Shown: piece after piece, positions 1-8,627 of the stretch
Numbering within the stretch: position 1 is the first letter of the stretch
Layout of the letters: the number at the start of each line of letters is the position of its first letter
Assembly (NCBI RefSeq): GCF_001571245.1
Contig: NZ_BCTK01000013.1
Location: forward strand, 1-64,000
DNA: 64,000 bases
Source: Achromobacter piechaudii NBRC 102461
GTDB lineage: Bacteria; Pseudomonadota; Gammaproteobacteria; Burkholderiales; Burkholderiaceae_B
Direction of reading: 5' to 3'
Notes under the pieces: generated by a model
Seen by the model: only the letters and a program-made list of their open reading frames with translations
Databases searched by the model: none
What the model was told of the DNA's origin: nothing
Made by a program: the position numbers and the translations under genes

Positions 1-74
1 GTGGTTTCCAAATTGCTCCGCTTTTATGGCGTAGTGGTTCCGGTTTGACCGCAATCGATAATAGACAATTGAAT

Positions 75-113
75 AACCCCCTCGCAGCTGGCGCCGCGAG
101 GGGGTTTTGTTTT
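75..113 (+). terminator. Rho-independent terminator of an upstream gene
   Basis: An 11-bp perfect stem (AACCCCCTCGC paired with GCGAGGGGGTT) is closed by a 10-nt loop and followed by TTTTGTTTT. The T-rich tail lies on the right, so it should end a plus-strand transcript entering from the left edge. It also lies just past the end of the minus-strand aldolase gene and may act weakly on that strand. Confidence 0.8.
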
Positions 114-134
114 ATTCGAAACCCGAGATTGCCT

Positions 135-875
135 TTATGGCAATTGGCGGCGTAGCGCTTCGAAAAACAGTTCGGATTGCAGCCGCTCGCTTTGAACCTG
201 CTCTGCGACTTTGGCGGCGATCGTCGCATCTACAGGTTTGAGCGGCCGGCCCGTGGATTGGGCAAGGACCTGCGCGGTACAGGCACGTTCCAGGAAAAAC
301 AGGTCATCGTAGGCGTAGTCGAGGCGCTCGCCGCACACGACCACGCCATGATTTCCGAGGAAAACGATGTCAGCGCCTTGCATCGCATGCGCGATACGCT
401 CGCCTTCCGAGACGTCCAGCGCCAAGCCGTTGTAGTTTTCGTCGATGGCCAGGCGTCCGTGGAATCGCATGGCGTTCTGCGACAGCGTCGTGTCCAGGCC
501 GCGATCGGAAGTCAGGGTGAGCGCGGTGGCATACGGCATATGGGTATGAAGAACGCAGGACTTGCCCGCGATGCGGTGGATGGCGGCATGGATGAACATT
601 GCGGTGGGTTCCACCGCATGTCGTCCGGCCAGTTTGTTGCCTTGCGCATCGATCAGCACGATGTCGTCGGCTTGAACCTCATTCCACATCAGCCCCCGGG
701 GATTCAGCAGGAAGTGGTCAGGGTCGCCCGGCAGCGCGACGCTGAAGTGATTGCAAACGCCTTCTCCCAATCCGTGCGCGGCGGCCGCGCGCAAAGCCAG
801 GGCCAAGTCGGCGCGAAGCGCTGCTACGGGTTCTGCGTGAAAGAGTGCGTCTGCAAAATGAGGTTCTTGATTCAT
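135..875 (-). CDS. Class II aldolase/adducin family protein
   Basis: This 246-residue protein has the class II aldolase fold, used by zinc-dependent sugar-phosphate aldolases and related decarboxylases. The expected elements are in order: a GEGVCNHFS segment at 37-45, NPRG at 58-61, a candidate acid Glu89, the metal pair His110 and His112 in HTHMPYA, and the third metal ligand His176 in GNHGV. Length is normal for the family. It lies 61 bp downstream of a HAD hydrolase on the same strand, so the two are probably co-transcribed. The substrate cannot be told; many bacterial members next to catabolic genes have no proven reaction. Confidence 0.85.
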   Translation of the reverse strand: MNQEPHFADALFHAEPVAALRADLALALRAAAAHGLGEGVCNHFSVALPGDPDHFLLNPRGLMWNEVQADDIVLIDAQGNKLAGRHAVEPTAMFIHAAIHRIAGKSCVLHTHMPYATALTLTSDRGLDTTLSQNAMRFHGRLAIDENYNGLALDVSEGERIAHAMQGADIVFLGNHGVVVCGERLDYAYDDLFFLERACTAQVLAQSTGRPLKPVDATIAAKVAEQVQSERLQSELFFEALRRQLP

Positions 876-936
876 GTCTGCCTTCGGGTTGAGGGGAGGA
901 TCGAATGCGTGAGCCGCTACGTGTCAGACCGCCGCC

Positions 937-1656
937 TTACATCCAGCCCGCAGCACGGAATAAATCCGGGACGCGGTCCAATGTCGGTACGGTAGCGTCC
1001 GGACGGTAGTCAGGCAATAGCTGCCGGCCCGTACCACGATCAATCCACACGCATCGAAAGCCGATGTCGCGCGCTGCGGCGTGGTCCAGATGCGGGCTGG
1101 CGCAAATATGTACGACCTCGTCGGGCGTGACGCCAAGGCTATCGTGAGCGTGCGCGAAGATCTTGCGCGCAGGCTTATAAGCACCCGCCGCTTCTGCCGT
1201 GATCACACGGTCGACATGACCGCCCAGTTGGGCGACGTTGCCGGCGATGATTCCGTCGTCGGTGTTCGAGATGATGCAAAGCCGGAAGCCCGCCTGTTTC
1301 AGGGCGGCCAGGGTGTCGACCACTTCGGGAAAAGGCGGCATGACCGAAATGCTATTTATTAATACGTCGGCATCCACAGGCCGGTAGGGTAAAGACAGAT
1401 CCTGCATCGTCAAGCGCAACGACTCGCGCGAGATATCGGCAAAGTTGCGATGGGGCGGCGTGCGTTCCAGCCTATGTTCGTGCTGGTCGTAGACACGCAG
1501 AAATTCTGTCGGCGTGGGATGGTGAGTCGCTTGCTCTTGCGGGGTGTTGGCAAGAATACGGGTGACGGCAGCGTGCAGGCCCTCGTCCCATTGGATCAGC
1601 GTGCCGTAGCAGTCGAAGGTGAGCCACTCTGGGCGGGGCAGTGATGTCAGCGGCAT
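937..1656 (-). CDS. HAD hydrolase, haloacid dehalogenase type II-like
   Basis: The 239-residue protein has the HAD motifs: nucleophile Asp15 in FDCYGTL, motif II SNTDD, the lysine in YKPARKIF, and a C-terminal acidic segment around HICASPHLDHAA. Length and the insertion between motifs I and II match the L-2-haloacid dehalogenase/phosphoglycolate phosphatase branch. It would hydrolyse a small halogenated or phosphorylated acid in the cytosol. It probably heads a two-gene unit with the class II aldolase and is divergent from a LysR gene 112 bp away, which is the likely regulator. True dehalogenase activity is not shown by sequence alone. Confidence 0.85.
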   Translation of the reverse strand: MPLTSLPRPEWLTFDCYGTLIQWDEGLHAAVTRILANTPQEQATHHPTPTEFLRVYDQHEHRLERTPPHRNFADISRESLRLTMQDLSLPYRPVDADVLINSISVMPPFPEVVDTLAALKQAGFRLCIISNTDDGIIAGNVAQLGGHVDRVITAEAAGAYKPARKIFAHAHDSLGVTPDEVVHICASPHLDHAAARDIGFRCVWIDRGTGRQLLPDYRPDATVPTLDRVPDLFRAAGWM

Positions 1657-1768
1657 GGCAGAACCTTATCGAAAGTGTTCGGAAGCAATCAGCGTAGAGC
1701 CTGGGCAGGGAAGTCGTAAAATTAATAATGAAACTCCCCTCAGTTGTAAAACGAATGAGAACGCCGCC

Positions 1769-2641
1769 ATGCTTGATCTAGAGCTACTGCGCACGCTGGT
1801 CTGTGTTGCCGACGAAGGCAGCTTCACGCGCGCGGCCAGCCGCGTGCATCGGACTCAATCCACGGTCAGCCAGCAAATACGGAAATTGGAGCAGACAGTG
1901 GGAAAGCCCCTGCTGCTGCGGGACCGGGCGGGCGGCAATGTGTCCGCGACCGAAGAGGGCGACCTGATGCTGGCCTATGCCCGCCGTCTGCTCGCCATTG
2001 CCGACGAGGCCGAGCATGCGTTGATGGCGCCGCGCGCGGCGCGCGTCGTTCGCCTGGGCATTCCCGAGGACTTCGATGTGGCGCGGCTGACTTTGCTGCT
2101 GGCGCGATTTGCGGCTGATCATCCCGACGTTCGCCTGGAAACGGCCAGTGGCATGAGCACCGAGTTACGTAGCCGACTGTCTTCCGATGAATTGGATCTG
2201 GCGCTGATCAAGCGGGAACCGGGTGACGGCCCGTGTTTGGCTGCGTGGCCAGAGCGCCTGGCCTGGGTCAGCGCCAAAGGACAGGATGCGCCGAAAGCGC
2301 CCGTTCCGCTGGTGATGTTTCCGCACGGCTGCATCTACCGCAAGCGCATGATTTACGCGTTGGAGAGCGCCGGTCGCCCTTGGTATGTGGCGTACCACAG
2401 CCATAGTCTGGCGGGGGTGCAGGCGGCCGTCGCCGCAGGCTTGGGCGTGAGCCTGTTACCCGCGTTCGCCACACTTGAGGCGCACGCGGTGCTGGGTGCC
2501 GAAGACGGCTTTGAGCCGGCGCCATCGACCGAGCTGGCGATTGTCAGCAGCCGGTGCTTGCCCGGCAGCATCGAGCAACCGCTGGTGTCGGCGTTAAGGC
2601 AGGCGGTCGAGGCCGACACGCAAACGCCCGCGTTCGGATGA
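1769..2641 (+). CDS. LysR family transcriptional regulator
   Basis: The 290-residue protein has an N-terminal winged helix-turn-helix (about residues 1-60, with FTRAASRVHRTQSTVSQQI) and a LysR substrate-binding domain with the GLGVSLLPA segment near the C terminus. The reading frame extends 50 codons upstream, but the ATG at MLDLELLRTLV gives the standard LysR N terminus and the usual length, so I use it. It is divergent from the HAD hydrolase and aldolase, the usual arrangement for a LysR activator or repressor of its neighbours. The effector is unknown. Confidence 0.9.
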   Translation: MLDLELLRTLVCVADEGSFTRAASRVHRTQSTVSQQIRKLEQTVGKPLLLRDRAGGNVSATEEGDLMLAYARRLLAIADEAEHALMAPRAARVVRLGIPEDFDVARLTLLLARFAADHPDVRLETASGMSTELRSRLSSDELDLALIKREPGDGPCLAAWPERLAWVSAKGQDAPKAPVPLVMFPHGCIYRKRMIYALESAGRPWYVAYHSHSLAGVQAAVAAGLGVSLLPAFATLEAHAVLGAEDGFEPAPSTELAIVSSRCLPGSIEQPLVSALRQAVEADTQTPAFG

Positions 2642-2659
2642 ACATGAGCGGCGCTGCGT

Positions 2660-3061
2660 TCAGCTTACGTCGCCGTCCACATAGAACCACTGCCCACCTT
2701 CCCGGACGAAGCGGCTGACTTCGTGCAGGCGATGCGCGCGGCCGGCCTGACGGCTGCGAGCAACGAATTCGACGGTAGCGTGGTTGGCATCCTGATCCCG
2801 CGCCTGCTTGATGGACAAGCCCAGCCATTTCAGATCGGGTGGGTTCGGCTCCAACGCTGCTGGCCGCGTCGTGGGATGCCAACTGGCCAACAGGTAGGGC
2901 AGTTTGTCGAGCACGAATGCGCTGTAGCGCGAGCGCATAAGCGCTTCGGCGGTAGGAGCTTGCATGGCGAGCGGCCCTTCATGCCAGCGCGCACAGCAAC
3001 GCTCGTAGGTCGCGCCGCCACAAGGACAAGGCGTGGCGGAGGAAGCAGATTTCTTGGTCAC
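2660..3061 (-). CDS. YchJ-family protein with an N-terminal SEC-C-like cysteine cluster
   Basis: A 133-residue protein of the YchJ (UPF0225) family. The N terminus carries Cys12, Cys14, Cys22 and Cys23 (CPCGG then RCC), a metal-binding SEC-C-like motif, followed by the family's RSRYSAFV segment and a cystatin-like domain ending in GGQWFYVDG. No reaction is established for the family. The stop is 15 bp from the end of the LysR gene arriving from the other side. It is downstream of and close to the small acetyltransferase gene on the same strand. Confidence 0.88.
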   Translation of the reverse strand: MTKKSASSATPCPCGGATYERCCARWHEGPLAMQAPTAEALMRSRYSAFVLDKLPYLLASWHPTTRPAALEPNPPDLKWLGLSIKQARDQDANHATVEFVARSRQAGRAHRLHEVSRFVREGGQWFYVDGDVS

Positions 3062-3076
3062 GGGTAGCGAGGCGCG

Positions 3077-3349
3077 TCAGGCACGCAGGTCGTTGTATTC
3101 GGGGTGGCGGCGCATGTAGACCTCGGCATACGAGCACACGGGACGCACTTTCCAGCCATTGGCGCGCGCCGTGTCCAGCGCGGTTTTGGTGAGCTCGGCC
3201 GCAATGCCACGTCCACCGACCTGGCTCGGAACGCCTGTGTGCACGATGGACATCGTATTGCCTTGCAGTTGGTAGTCCAGTACGCATTGCACACCGTCAA
3301 CGGTGGCGGTGAATCGGGATTGCGCGAGGTCTTGCGTGACGACAGTCAT
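3077..3349 (-). CDS. Small GNAT-family N-acetyltransferase, YjdJ-like
   Basis: At 90 residues this is a minimal Gcn5-type fold. Residues around VPSQVGGRGIAAELTKTAL form the acetyl-CoA pyrophosphate loop, and the C-terminal WKVRPVCSYAEVYMRRHPEY segment is typical of the YjdJ/NATD1 subgroup. These proteins are short, cytosolic and of unknown acceptor. The gene lies 15 bp upstream of the ychJ-like gene in the same orientation and probably shares its transcript. Confidence 0.85.
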   Translation of the reverse strand: MTVVTQDLAQSRFTATVDGVQCVLDYQLQGNTMSIVHTGVPSQVGGRGIAAELTKTALDTARANGWKVRPVCSYAEVYMRRHPEYNDLRA

Positions 3350-3443
3350 TCGAAGGCTCCTTGGAGTGGCCGGGACGCAGGGCCGGCGTAGAACTCAATA
3401 GATTAACGCGGGGACGCGGGAGACCGCAGGTGGCCCCACGGGA

Positions 3444-4391
3444 TTACCGGTGCAGCACCTTGATCAGCGCGGTGAGCTGGGCGTCGCGCGCGTGCACGAT
3501 ATCAGCGATGCTGCGCTGCCCGGCTTCGGCAGCGACGCCTTCGATCAGCTTGCGTTGCAGCTCCTCGGTCATTTCGGGCGCGCCCAGATCGTCCCACCAC
3601 GTCTGCACCGGGCCCAGCAAGTGGTCCATGAAGTTCGCCAGGCCGCCTGCGCCACCCCCCAGGTTGAACGTCATGTGCGGTCCGAACAAGGCCCAGCGCA
3701 GGCCAGGCCCCTGCGAGACCGCCGCATCGATGTCCGCGACACTGGCGACATTTTCGGCGGCAAGATGGATGGCTTCGCGCCAGAGCGCCGCTTGCAGGCG
3801 GTTGGCGATATGGCCCGGCACTTCTTTGTTCAGACGGATTGGGTACTTGCCGATCGCCTTGTAGAACGCGATGCTCTGGTCGATAACCTCGGACGACGTC
3901 TTGTCCCCACCCACTACTTCCACCAGCGGGATCAGATGCGGCGGGTTAAAGGGGTGGCCGATGACAAAGCGCTCGGGATGCTGGCAGCGCGCTTGCAGAC
4001 GGCTCATGATCAGTCCCGACGAACTGGACGCCACGATCACGTGAGCAGGCAAGAGGGCGTCCATCCTGGCGAACAGATCGATCTTGAAATCTTCGCGTTC
4101 CGGCGCGTTTTCCTGCACGAAGTCTGCGTCGACCAGCGCGCGGGCCAGATCGGGCTCGAATACTAGGGCCTCGAACGACGCGCCCTTGGCGACGCGTCCC
4201 AATTCCTTCAGTACTGGCCAGGCGGCTTGCACGCGTGCGCGCGTTTGGGCTTCGGCATCGGGAGCCGGGTCGCTGACCACGACGCTCAGGCCATGTGCAA
4301 GGAACAGTGCCGCCCAACTGGCGCCGATGGTGCCGGCGCCGACGATGGCGACACGGCGGATGGATGGCGCGGGCGTGGCAGTGCGAGACAT
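3444..4391 (-). CDS. 3-hydroxyacyl-CoA dehydrogenase family protein (carnitine/gulonate 3-dehydrogenase-like)
   Basis: An NAD-dependent dehydrogenase of 315 residues. The Rossmann loop is GAGTIGASWA (Gly18, Gly20, Gly23), followed by the family's SSSSG and the catalytic-His segment GHPFNPPHLIPLVEVVGG. The C-terminal LRWALFGPHMTFNLGGG resembles carnitine 3-dehydrogenase and L-gulonate 3-dehydrogenase more than FadB-type enzymes. A GGGAGA Shine-Dalgarno sequence precedes the ATG at MSRTATPAPS; the frame runs 14 codons further up without a better start. It lies 69 bp downstream of the DHA2 exporter on the same strand. The natural substrate is not known. Confidence 0.85.
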   Translation of the reverse strand: MSRTATPAPSIRRVAIVGAGTIGASWAALFLAHGLSVVVSDPAPDAEAQTRARVQAAWPVLKELGRVAKGASFEALVFEPDLARALVDADFVQENAPEREDFKIDLFARMDALLPAHVIVASSSSGLIMSRLQARCQHPERFVIGHPFNPPHLIPLVEVVGGDKTSSEVIDQSIAFYKAIGKYPIRLNKEVPGHIANRLQAALWREAIHLAAENVASVADIDAAVSQGPGLRWALFGPHMTFNLGGGAGGLANFMDHLLGPVQTWWDDLGAPEMTEELQRKLIEGVAAEAGQRSIADIVHARDAQLTALIKVLHR

Positions 4392-4460
4392 ACGGATCTC
4401 CCTAGGGGTGGAATCCGCCATATTGTGATGCAAAGGCTGCGCCCGTGCTTGCCCTGCGGA

Positions 4461-5858
4461 TCAGGCGTTGGGCGTGCGTCGAAGGTGACGCCAGACCAGC
4501 GCAACCGCCGTCGCGTAGCTCGCGGCGATCACGCAATAGGCCACGGGCAGCGCGCTGTTCCAGTCGGGCAGGGCATGCATGATGGTGCCCATCAAGGCCA
4601 CACCCACCAACGCACCGGACTGGCGGTTGGTGTTCAACGCCGCCGCCGCACTGTTGGCGTGGCGCTTGCCCGAGACCTGCATCACGATGCTGGTCATGGC
4701 GGGCACGGCAATACCCACGCCCAGGTTTCCCAGCGCCACCAGCAAAGCAAACGGCCAGTAGGCGATCGTGGGCGTGAACGCCACAATGCCGACCGCGCTC
4801 ATGATGGCGGCCAACGACATGCCTCCCAACAGCGCTGCCGATACGTTCCAGCGCGCGGAGACGCGGCCGGAAATCATGTTGCCGATCGAGAACACCGCCA
4901 GCATCGGGACCAGTTGGATACCGGTCTGGAGCGCATCGGCCCCTCTTGCGTGTTGCAGGAACAAACTGAGCAGGAAGAGCTGGCCGTAAGAGGCCAGATT
5001 GATCAGAAAGCCCACGCCGTTGGCCGCGGCAAAATGCGGCGTCTTGAACAGGGCTCGCGGCAGGATGGGTTCGGCGTGGCGGCGTTCGCGTCGCACCAGC
5101 AGCACGACGGCCAGCGCACACAGCGCGGCGGCGCCCGCAATGCGGGGCGAAGTCCAGCCGTAGGCGTTGCCTTGTATCAGCACGAAGCACAGCGAAGACA
5201 GCGCGATCACGCCCAGGACATGGCTGATGGGATTGAGCGCGCGCGGACGGCGTGGTGCGGCCAGGATGCGGCGACGGGCAAGCCAAAGGCCGGCGACCCC
5301 CAGCGGCAGGTTGATGAGGAAAATGCCGCGCCAGCCGAACTGATGGATCAACACGCCGCCCAGCAATGGGCCGGCGGCGCCCGCCACCGCCACGATGGCT
5401 GACCAGGCAGCCAGCATGCGGTTGCGCACGTTTTCGTCGTCATAGGCGTGCGTCAGCAGGCTGAGCGAACTGGGCATGAATAACGCGGCGCCCAGGCCCT
5501 GCAACATGCGGGAAGCGATCAGCGTGTTGGCGTCAGGCGCCAATCCGCAGAGCAGCGAGGCCAGCGTAAACACGGCCAGGCCGGCCAGATAGATCGTCTT
5601 TGCGCCGTAGCGGTCCGCGAGCGCTCCCGCCACCAGCAGCAAGGCGGCGAAGGTCAGCGTGTAGCCGTCCACGATCCACACCAGATCGGTCAGCGGCACG
5701 ACGAATTGCAAGGCAATGCTGGGCAGGGCGACGTTGACCACCGTCACGTCCAGCATCGCCATCACGAACCCGATGGCCAGCGTGACAAGCGGCAGCCAGC
5801 CGGTGGTGGGCTTGGCGGCGAGAGGGGGCAAAGGCGTGGTTCGGCAGGCGGTGTTCAT
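4461..5858 (-). CDS. MFS drug:H+ antiporter, DHA2 (14-TM) family
   Basis: A 465-residue inner-membrane transporter. Motif C of antiporters (LGAALFMPSSLSLLTHAYDD region and the GPLLGGVLI segment) and the loop 2-3 motif LADRYGAKTIYLAGL are present, and the hydrophobic pattern suits 14 helices as in EmrB/QacA. It would export toxic compounds using the proton gradient. It is divergent from a LysR gene whose intergenic region holds a palindrome, so that regulator may control it. The exported compound is unknown. Confidence 0.9.
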   Translation of the reverse strand: MNTACRTTPLPPLAAKPTTGWLPLVTLAIGFVMAMLDVTVVNVALPSIALQFVVPLTDLVWIVDGYTLTFAALLLVAGALADRYGAKTIYLAGLAVFTLASLLCGLAPDANTLIASRMLQGLGAALFMPSSLSLLTHAYDDENVRNRMLAAWSAIVAVAGAAGPLLGGVLIHQFGWRGIFLINLPLGVAGLWLARRRILAAPRRPRALNPISHVLGVIALSSLCFVLIQGNAYGWTSPRIAGAAALCALAVVLLVRRERRHAEPILPRALFKTPHFAAANGVGFLINLASYGQLFLLSLFLQHARGADALQTGIQLVPMLAVFSIGNMISGRVSARWNVSAALLGGMSLAAIMSAVGIVAFTPTIAYWPFALLVALGNLGVGIAVPAMTSIVMQVSGKRHANSAAAALNTNRQSGALVGVALMGTIMHALPDWNSALPVAYCVIAASYATAVALVWRHLRRTPNA

Positions 5859-5937
5859 GGCAGCAGTCGCGGAAGTTCGAGGCGCAAGCTTAGAAGTTTT
5901 CCGAAATGCAAAAAAGCCGAATTACTGCTTTATAGTG

Positions 5938-5951
5938 ATGCAAAAATGCAT
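5938..5951. promoter_or_regulatory. Palindromic candidate operator between exporter and LysR gene
   Basis: ATGCA-AAAA-TGCAT is a perfect inverted repeat, and a half-copy (AAATGCAAAAA) lies about 35 bp to the left at 5904-5914. Both sit in the 124-bp divergent region between the DHA2 exporter and the LysR gene. A TATAGT box at 5931-5936 abuts the palindrome. A LysR or other regulator site is plausible but unproven. Confidence 0.4.
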
Positions 5952-5982
5952 TGGTGGGGACCTGACCCCCGGGGACGGCGCT

Positions 5983-6852
5983 ATGGATTGGGACAATGCC
6001 AGGATCTTCCTGGCGATTTATCGTGTGGGTACGCTGCGCGGCGCGGCGGCCTTGTTGCAGATCGACCAGGCAACGGCGGGCCGACGCCTGGCGGCGCTGG
6101 AGTCATCACTGGACGCGCGGCTGTTCTTGCGCACGCCGGGCGGTTACGTGCCCACGCCCGCTGGCGAACTGGCCTTCGCGGCAGCAGAGCGCATGGAGCA
6201 GGCGGCCGACCAGTTGCAGCGCCAGATGCAGGGGCTGGATCACCGCCTGTCGGGCGTGGTGCGCGTAGCGGCTTCCGAAACCGTCGCCAGCTATTTCGTC
6301 ATGGAGGCAGTGCGGCGCGTGCAGGCCCAGCACCCGGACATACGCGTGGTGCTGTCGGCATCGATCCAGATCAGCAACCTGACGCGGCGCGAGGCGGATC
6401 TGGCCATCCGCAACCTTAAGCCCGACAACCCCGACCTGATCCAGCGCCATCTGGCGCGCAAAGAAGTGGGGCTGTATGCGTCGCGCGGCTACCTTGCCGC
6501 GCATGGCGAACCCCGCCCCGGCACGGCCTTCGCCGGGCATACCTTGGTGACATACCAACAGGCCGTGCTGCCGGGGTGGTCCGACACGTTCTGCGGGGAA
6601 CCGACGGGCAACGGTCGGATCGCCATCGAGCTGAACTCCGGCATGATGATTCTGGCCGCCGTGGCGGCGGGCCTGGGGATCGGCGAACTGCCCACGCACA
6701 TGGCGCCCGATTACTCCGACCTGGTGCGTATCTGGCCCGGTCGGGCTGAACCGTACGATCTCTGGCTGGTCATGCATGGCGATCTGAACCGCACCGCGCG
6801 CGTGCGGGCCGTGGCCGACGCGATCGTCGAGGTGTTCGAAGAAGATAAATAG
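5983..6852 (+). CDS. LysR family transcriptional regulator
   Basis: The 289-residue protein begins MDWDNARIFLAIYRVGTL, has the LysR helix-turn-helix (AAALLQIDQATAGRRLAALE) and an effector domain ending in GLGIGELPTHM. The open frame continues upstream by 89 codons, overlapping the exporter gene; the chosen ATG gives the family's usual start. The DWDN opening and RRLAALE variant of the recognition helix are common in a subgroup of LysR proteins that control neighbouring transporters. It is divergent from the DHA2 exporter and 93 bp upstream of the amidase gene. Confidence 0.9.
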   Translation: MDWDNARIFLAIYRVGTLRGAAALLQIDQATAGRRLAALESSLDARLFLRTPGGYVPTPAGELAFAAAERMEQAADQLQRQMQGLDHRLSGVVRVAASETVASYFVMEAVRRVQAQHPDIRVVLSASIQISNLTRREADLAIRNLKPDNPDLIQRHLARKEVGLYASRGYLAAHGEPRPGTAFAGHTLVTYQQAVLPGWSDTFCGEPTGNGRIAIELNSGMMILAAVAAGLGIGELPTHMAPDYSDLVRIWPGRAEPYDLWLVMHGDLNRTARVRAVADAIVEVFEEDK

Positions 6853-6945
6853 CCGCGCCCTTGCGGTAAGCCGTGGCTTGTGGACGAGCGCGACTGGCGC
6901 TAATGTGTGCTGCTCCGCTGGAAAACCACGATTCAGGAGCAACGT

Positions 6946-8355
6946 GTGTCCGATCTTTGGCGTTTGTCCGCAGTTGAGCTTGCCTCTCGTATCCGACAGC
7001 GTGAAGTGACCGCTGTCCAGGCCGCGCAAAGCGCTTTGGACCGGCTTGATGCCGTCAATCCGGCGCTGAACGCAGTCATCGATCATCGTCCTGAAGACGT
7101 CCTGGCTCGCGCGCGCGACGTGGATGCCCAGCTTGCGCGCGGAGAAAATCCCGGCTTGCTGGCGGGTGTGCCCGTAACGGTCAAGGTCAACGTCGACCAG
7201 GCGGGCTACGCCACGACCAACGGGGTCAGCCTGCAAAAGGACCTGATCGCAACGGACAACAACCCGGTCGTCGATAACCTGCTGCGCGCGGGCGCGGTCA
7301 TCCTCGGCCGCACCAACACGCCGGCATTTTCGCTGCGCTGGTTCACGGGCAATCGCCTGCATGGCGATACCCGCAATCCCCGCAACGCGGCCCTGACGCC
7401 GGGTGGGTCGTCGGGCGGTGCGGCGTCGGCGGTGGCGGCCGGTATCGGGCATCTGGCGCATGGCACCGATATCGCCGGTTCCATTCGCTATCCCGCCTAC
7501 GCGTGTGGCGTGCACGGCTTGCGGCCATCGCTGGGGCGCGTGCCTGCCTATAACGCAGCGCTGCCCGAACGCTCCATTGGCGGGCAGCTCACGGCGGTGT
7601 CCGGGCCGCTGGGGCGCACCATCGCCGACGTGCGCTTGGGGCTGGCGGTGATGGCGGCGCGCGATCCCCGCGATCCGTGGTGGGTGCCCGCGCCGCTGGT
7701 GGGGCCCGACGTGCCCCGCCGCGCCGCGCTGTGCGTGAACCCGGATGGCATGGACACGCAACCGGCTGTCGTCAAGGCGTTGCAGGAAGCCGCGCGGCGA
7801 CTTAGCGACGCGGGCTGGACGGTCGATACGCTCGATGCCGTGCCGCCCATGCAAGAGGCGGCAGATTTGCAGATTCGGATGTGGATGGCCGATGGCTATG
7901 AGGCCATGGTGGCGGCAGCTGAAAAAGAAGGCGATCCCGGCGCCCTCGTGGCGTTGCGTGGTCAGCGCGACAAGGCGGCCGATGCGAATCTCAGTAATTT
8001 TTCCGCGGTCCTGACACGTCGGGCAACGCTGACCCGCATGTGGGAAGTGTTCCTGGCCGACTACCCGATCCTGCTGCTCCCGGTATCGGCTGAATTGCCG
8101 TTTCCCGACAAGCTGGATCTTCAAGGCGATGCCGCTTACGCGCGCGTGTGGCGCGCGCAGATGACGCAGATTGGGGTGCCGTTCATGGGTTTGCCGGGCC
8201 TGTCCGTCGCAATGGGCCACGCCATGAGCAGCGTCGGCCAAAGCCCCGTGGGCGTGCAGATCGTAGCAGGCCGATACCGCGAAGACTTATGCCTGGCCGC
8301 TGGTGAAATCATTGAAGCGGCGGGTGACGCTATCGCGATTGCCGAGCCGGACTGA
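6946..8355 (+). CDS. Amidase signature family hydrolase
   Basis: A 469-residue amidase. The Ser-cisSer-Lys triad is visible as Lys80 (VTVKVNVDQ), Ser155 in GGSSGG and Ser179 in DIAGSI. I start at GTG because AGGAG lies seven bases upstream and the product then begins MSDLWRLSAVELASRIR, the usual amidase N terminus; the frame extends 13 codons further with an ATG but no ribosome site. It hydrolyses an amide to acid and ammonia in the cytosol. It is not GatA: no gatB or gatC is nearby. A GGGCCT-rich array follows directly after the stop. Confidence 0.9.
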   Translation: MSDLWRLSAVELASRIRQREVTAVQAAQSALDRLDAVNPALNAVIDHRPEDVLARARDVDAQLARGENPGLLAGVPVTVKVNVDQAGYATTNGVSLQKDLIATDNNPVVDNLLRAGAVILGRTNTPAFSLRWFTGNRLHGDTRNPRNAALTPGGSSGGAASAVAAGIGHLAHGTDIAGSIRYPAYACGVHGLRPSLGRVPAYNAALPERSIGGQLTAVSGPLGRTIADVRLGLAVMAARDPRDPWWVPAPLVGPDVPRRAALCVNPDGMDTQPAVVKALQEAARRLSDAGWTVDTLDAVPPMQEAADLQIRMWMADGYEAMVAAAEKEGDPGALVALRGQRDKAADANLSNFSAVLTRRATLTRMWEVFLADYPILLLPVSAELPFPDKLDLQGDAAYARVWRAQMTQIGVPFMGLPGLSVAMGHAMSSVGQSPVGVQIVAGRYREDLCLAAGEIIEAAGDAIAIAEPD

Positions 8356-8375
8356 GTCCCGGCCGGAGACTGGGC

Positions 8376-8463
8376 TTGAGCCTGGGTCTGGGCCCGGCCT
8401 GGGCGTGGGCCTGGGCCTGGGCCTGAGTCCCGAGCCTGGGCCTGGGCCTGGGCCGGAGCCCAG
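8376..8463. repeat. Degenerate GGGCCT hexanucleotide array
   Basis: Right after the amidase stop codon the sequence is built from GGGCCT, GAGCCT and GGGTCT units, including uninterrupted runs of three units. The array continues raggedly toward 8500. It lies in the 272-bp gap between the convergent amidase and hydratase genes. No coding role is apparent. Confidence 0.75.
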
Positions 8464-8627
8464 GTCCGAACTCGGACCGAGCTGATCCGGCGCGGGGCCG
8501 AAGCTATCCCGGAATTGATCCGAAATTGGTCCAAGGCTGGCCTCAGGCAGGTCCGCTGCACCTCACTTCCATCCGTAGCGCTATGACGGATGGCGGCCGG
8601 GTTGCCGCGCAGAAAAACAGGCTTCGC

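Noticed and set aside
6106-8241. 711-codon minus-strand open frame over LysR and amidase
   Set aside because: Spans two well-supported plus-strand genes and has no recognisable domain.
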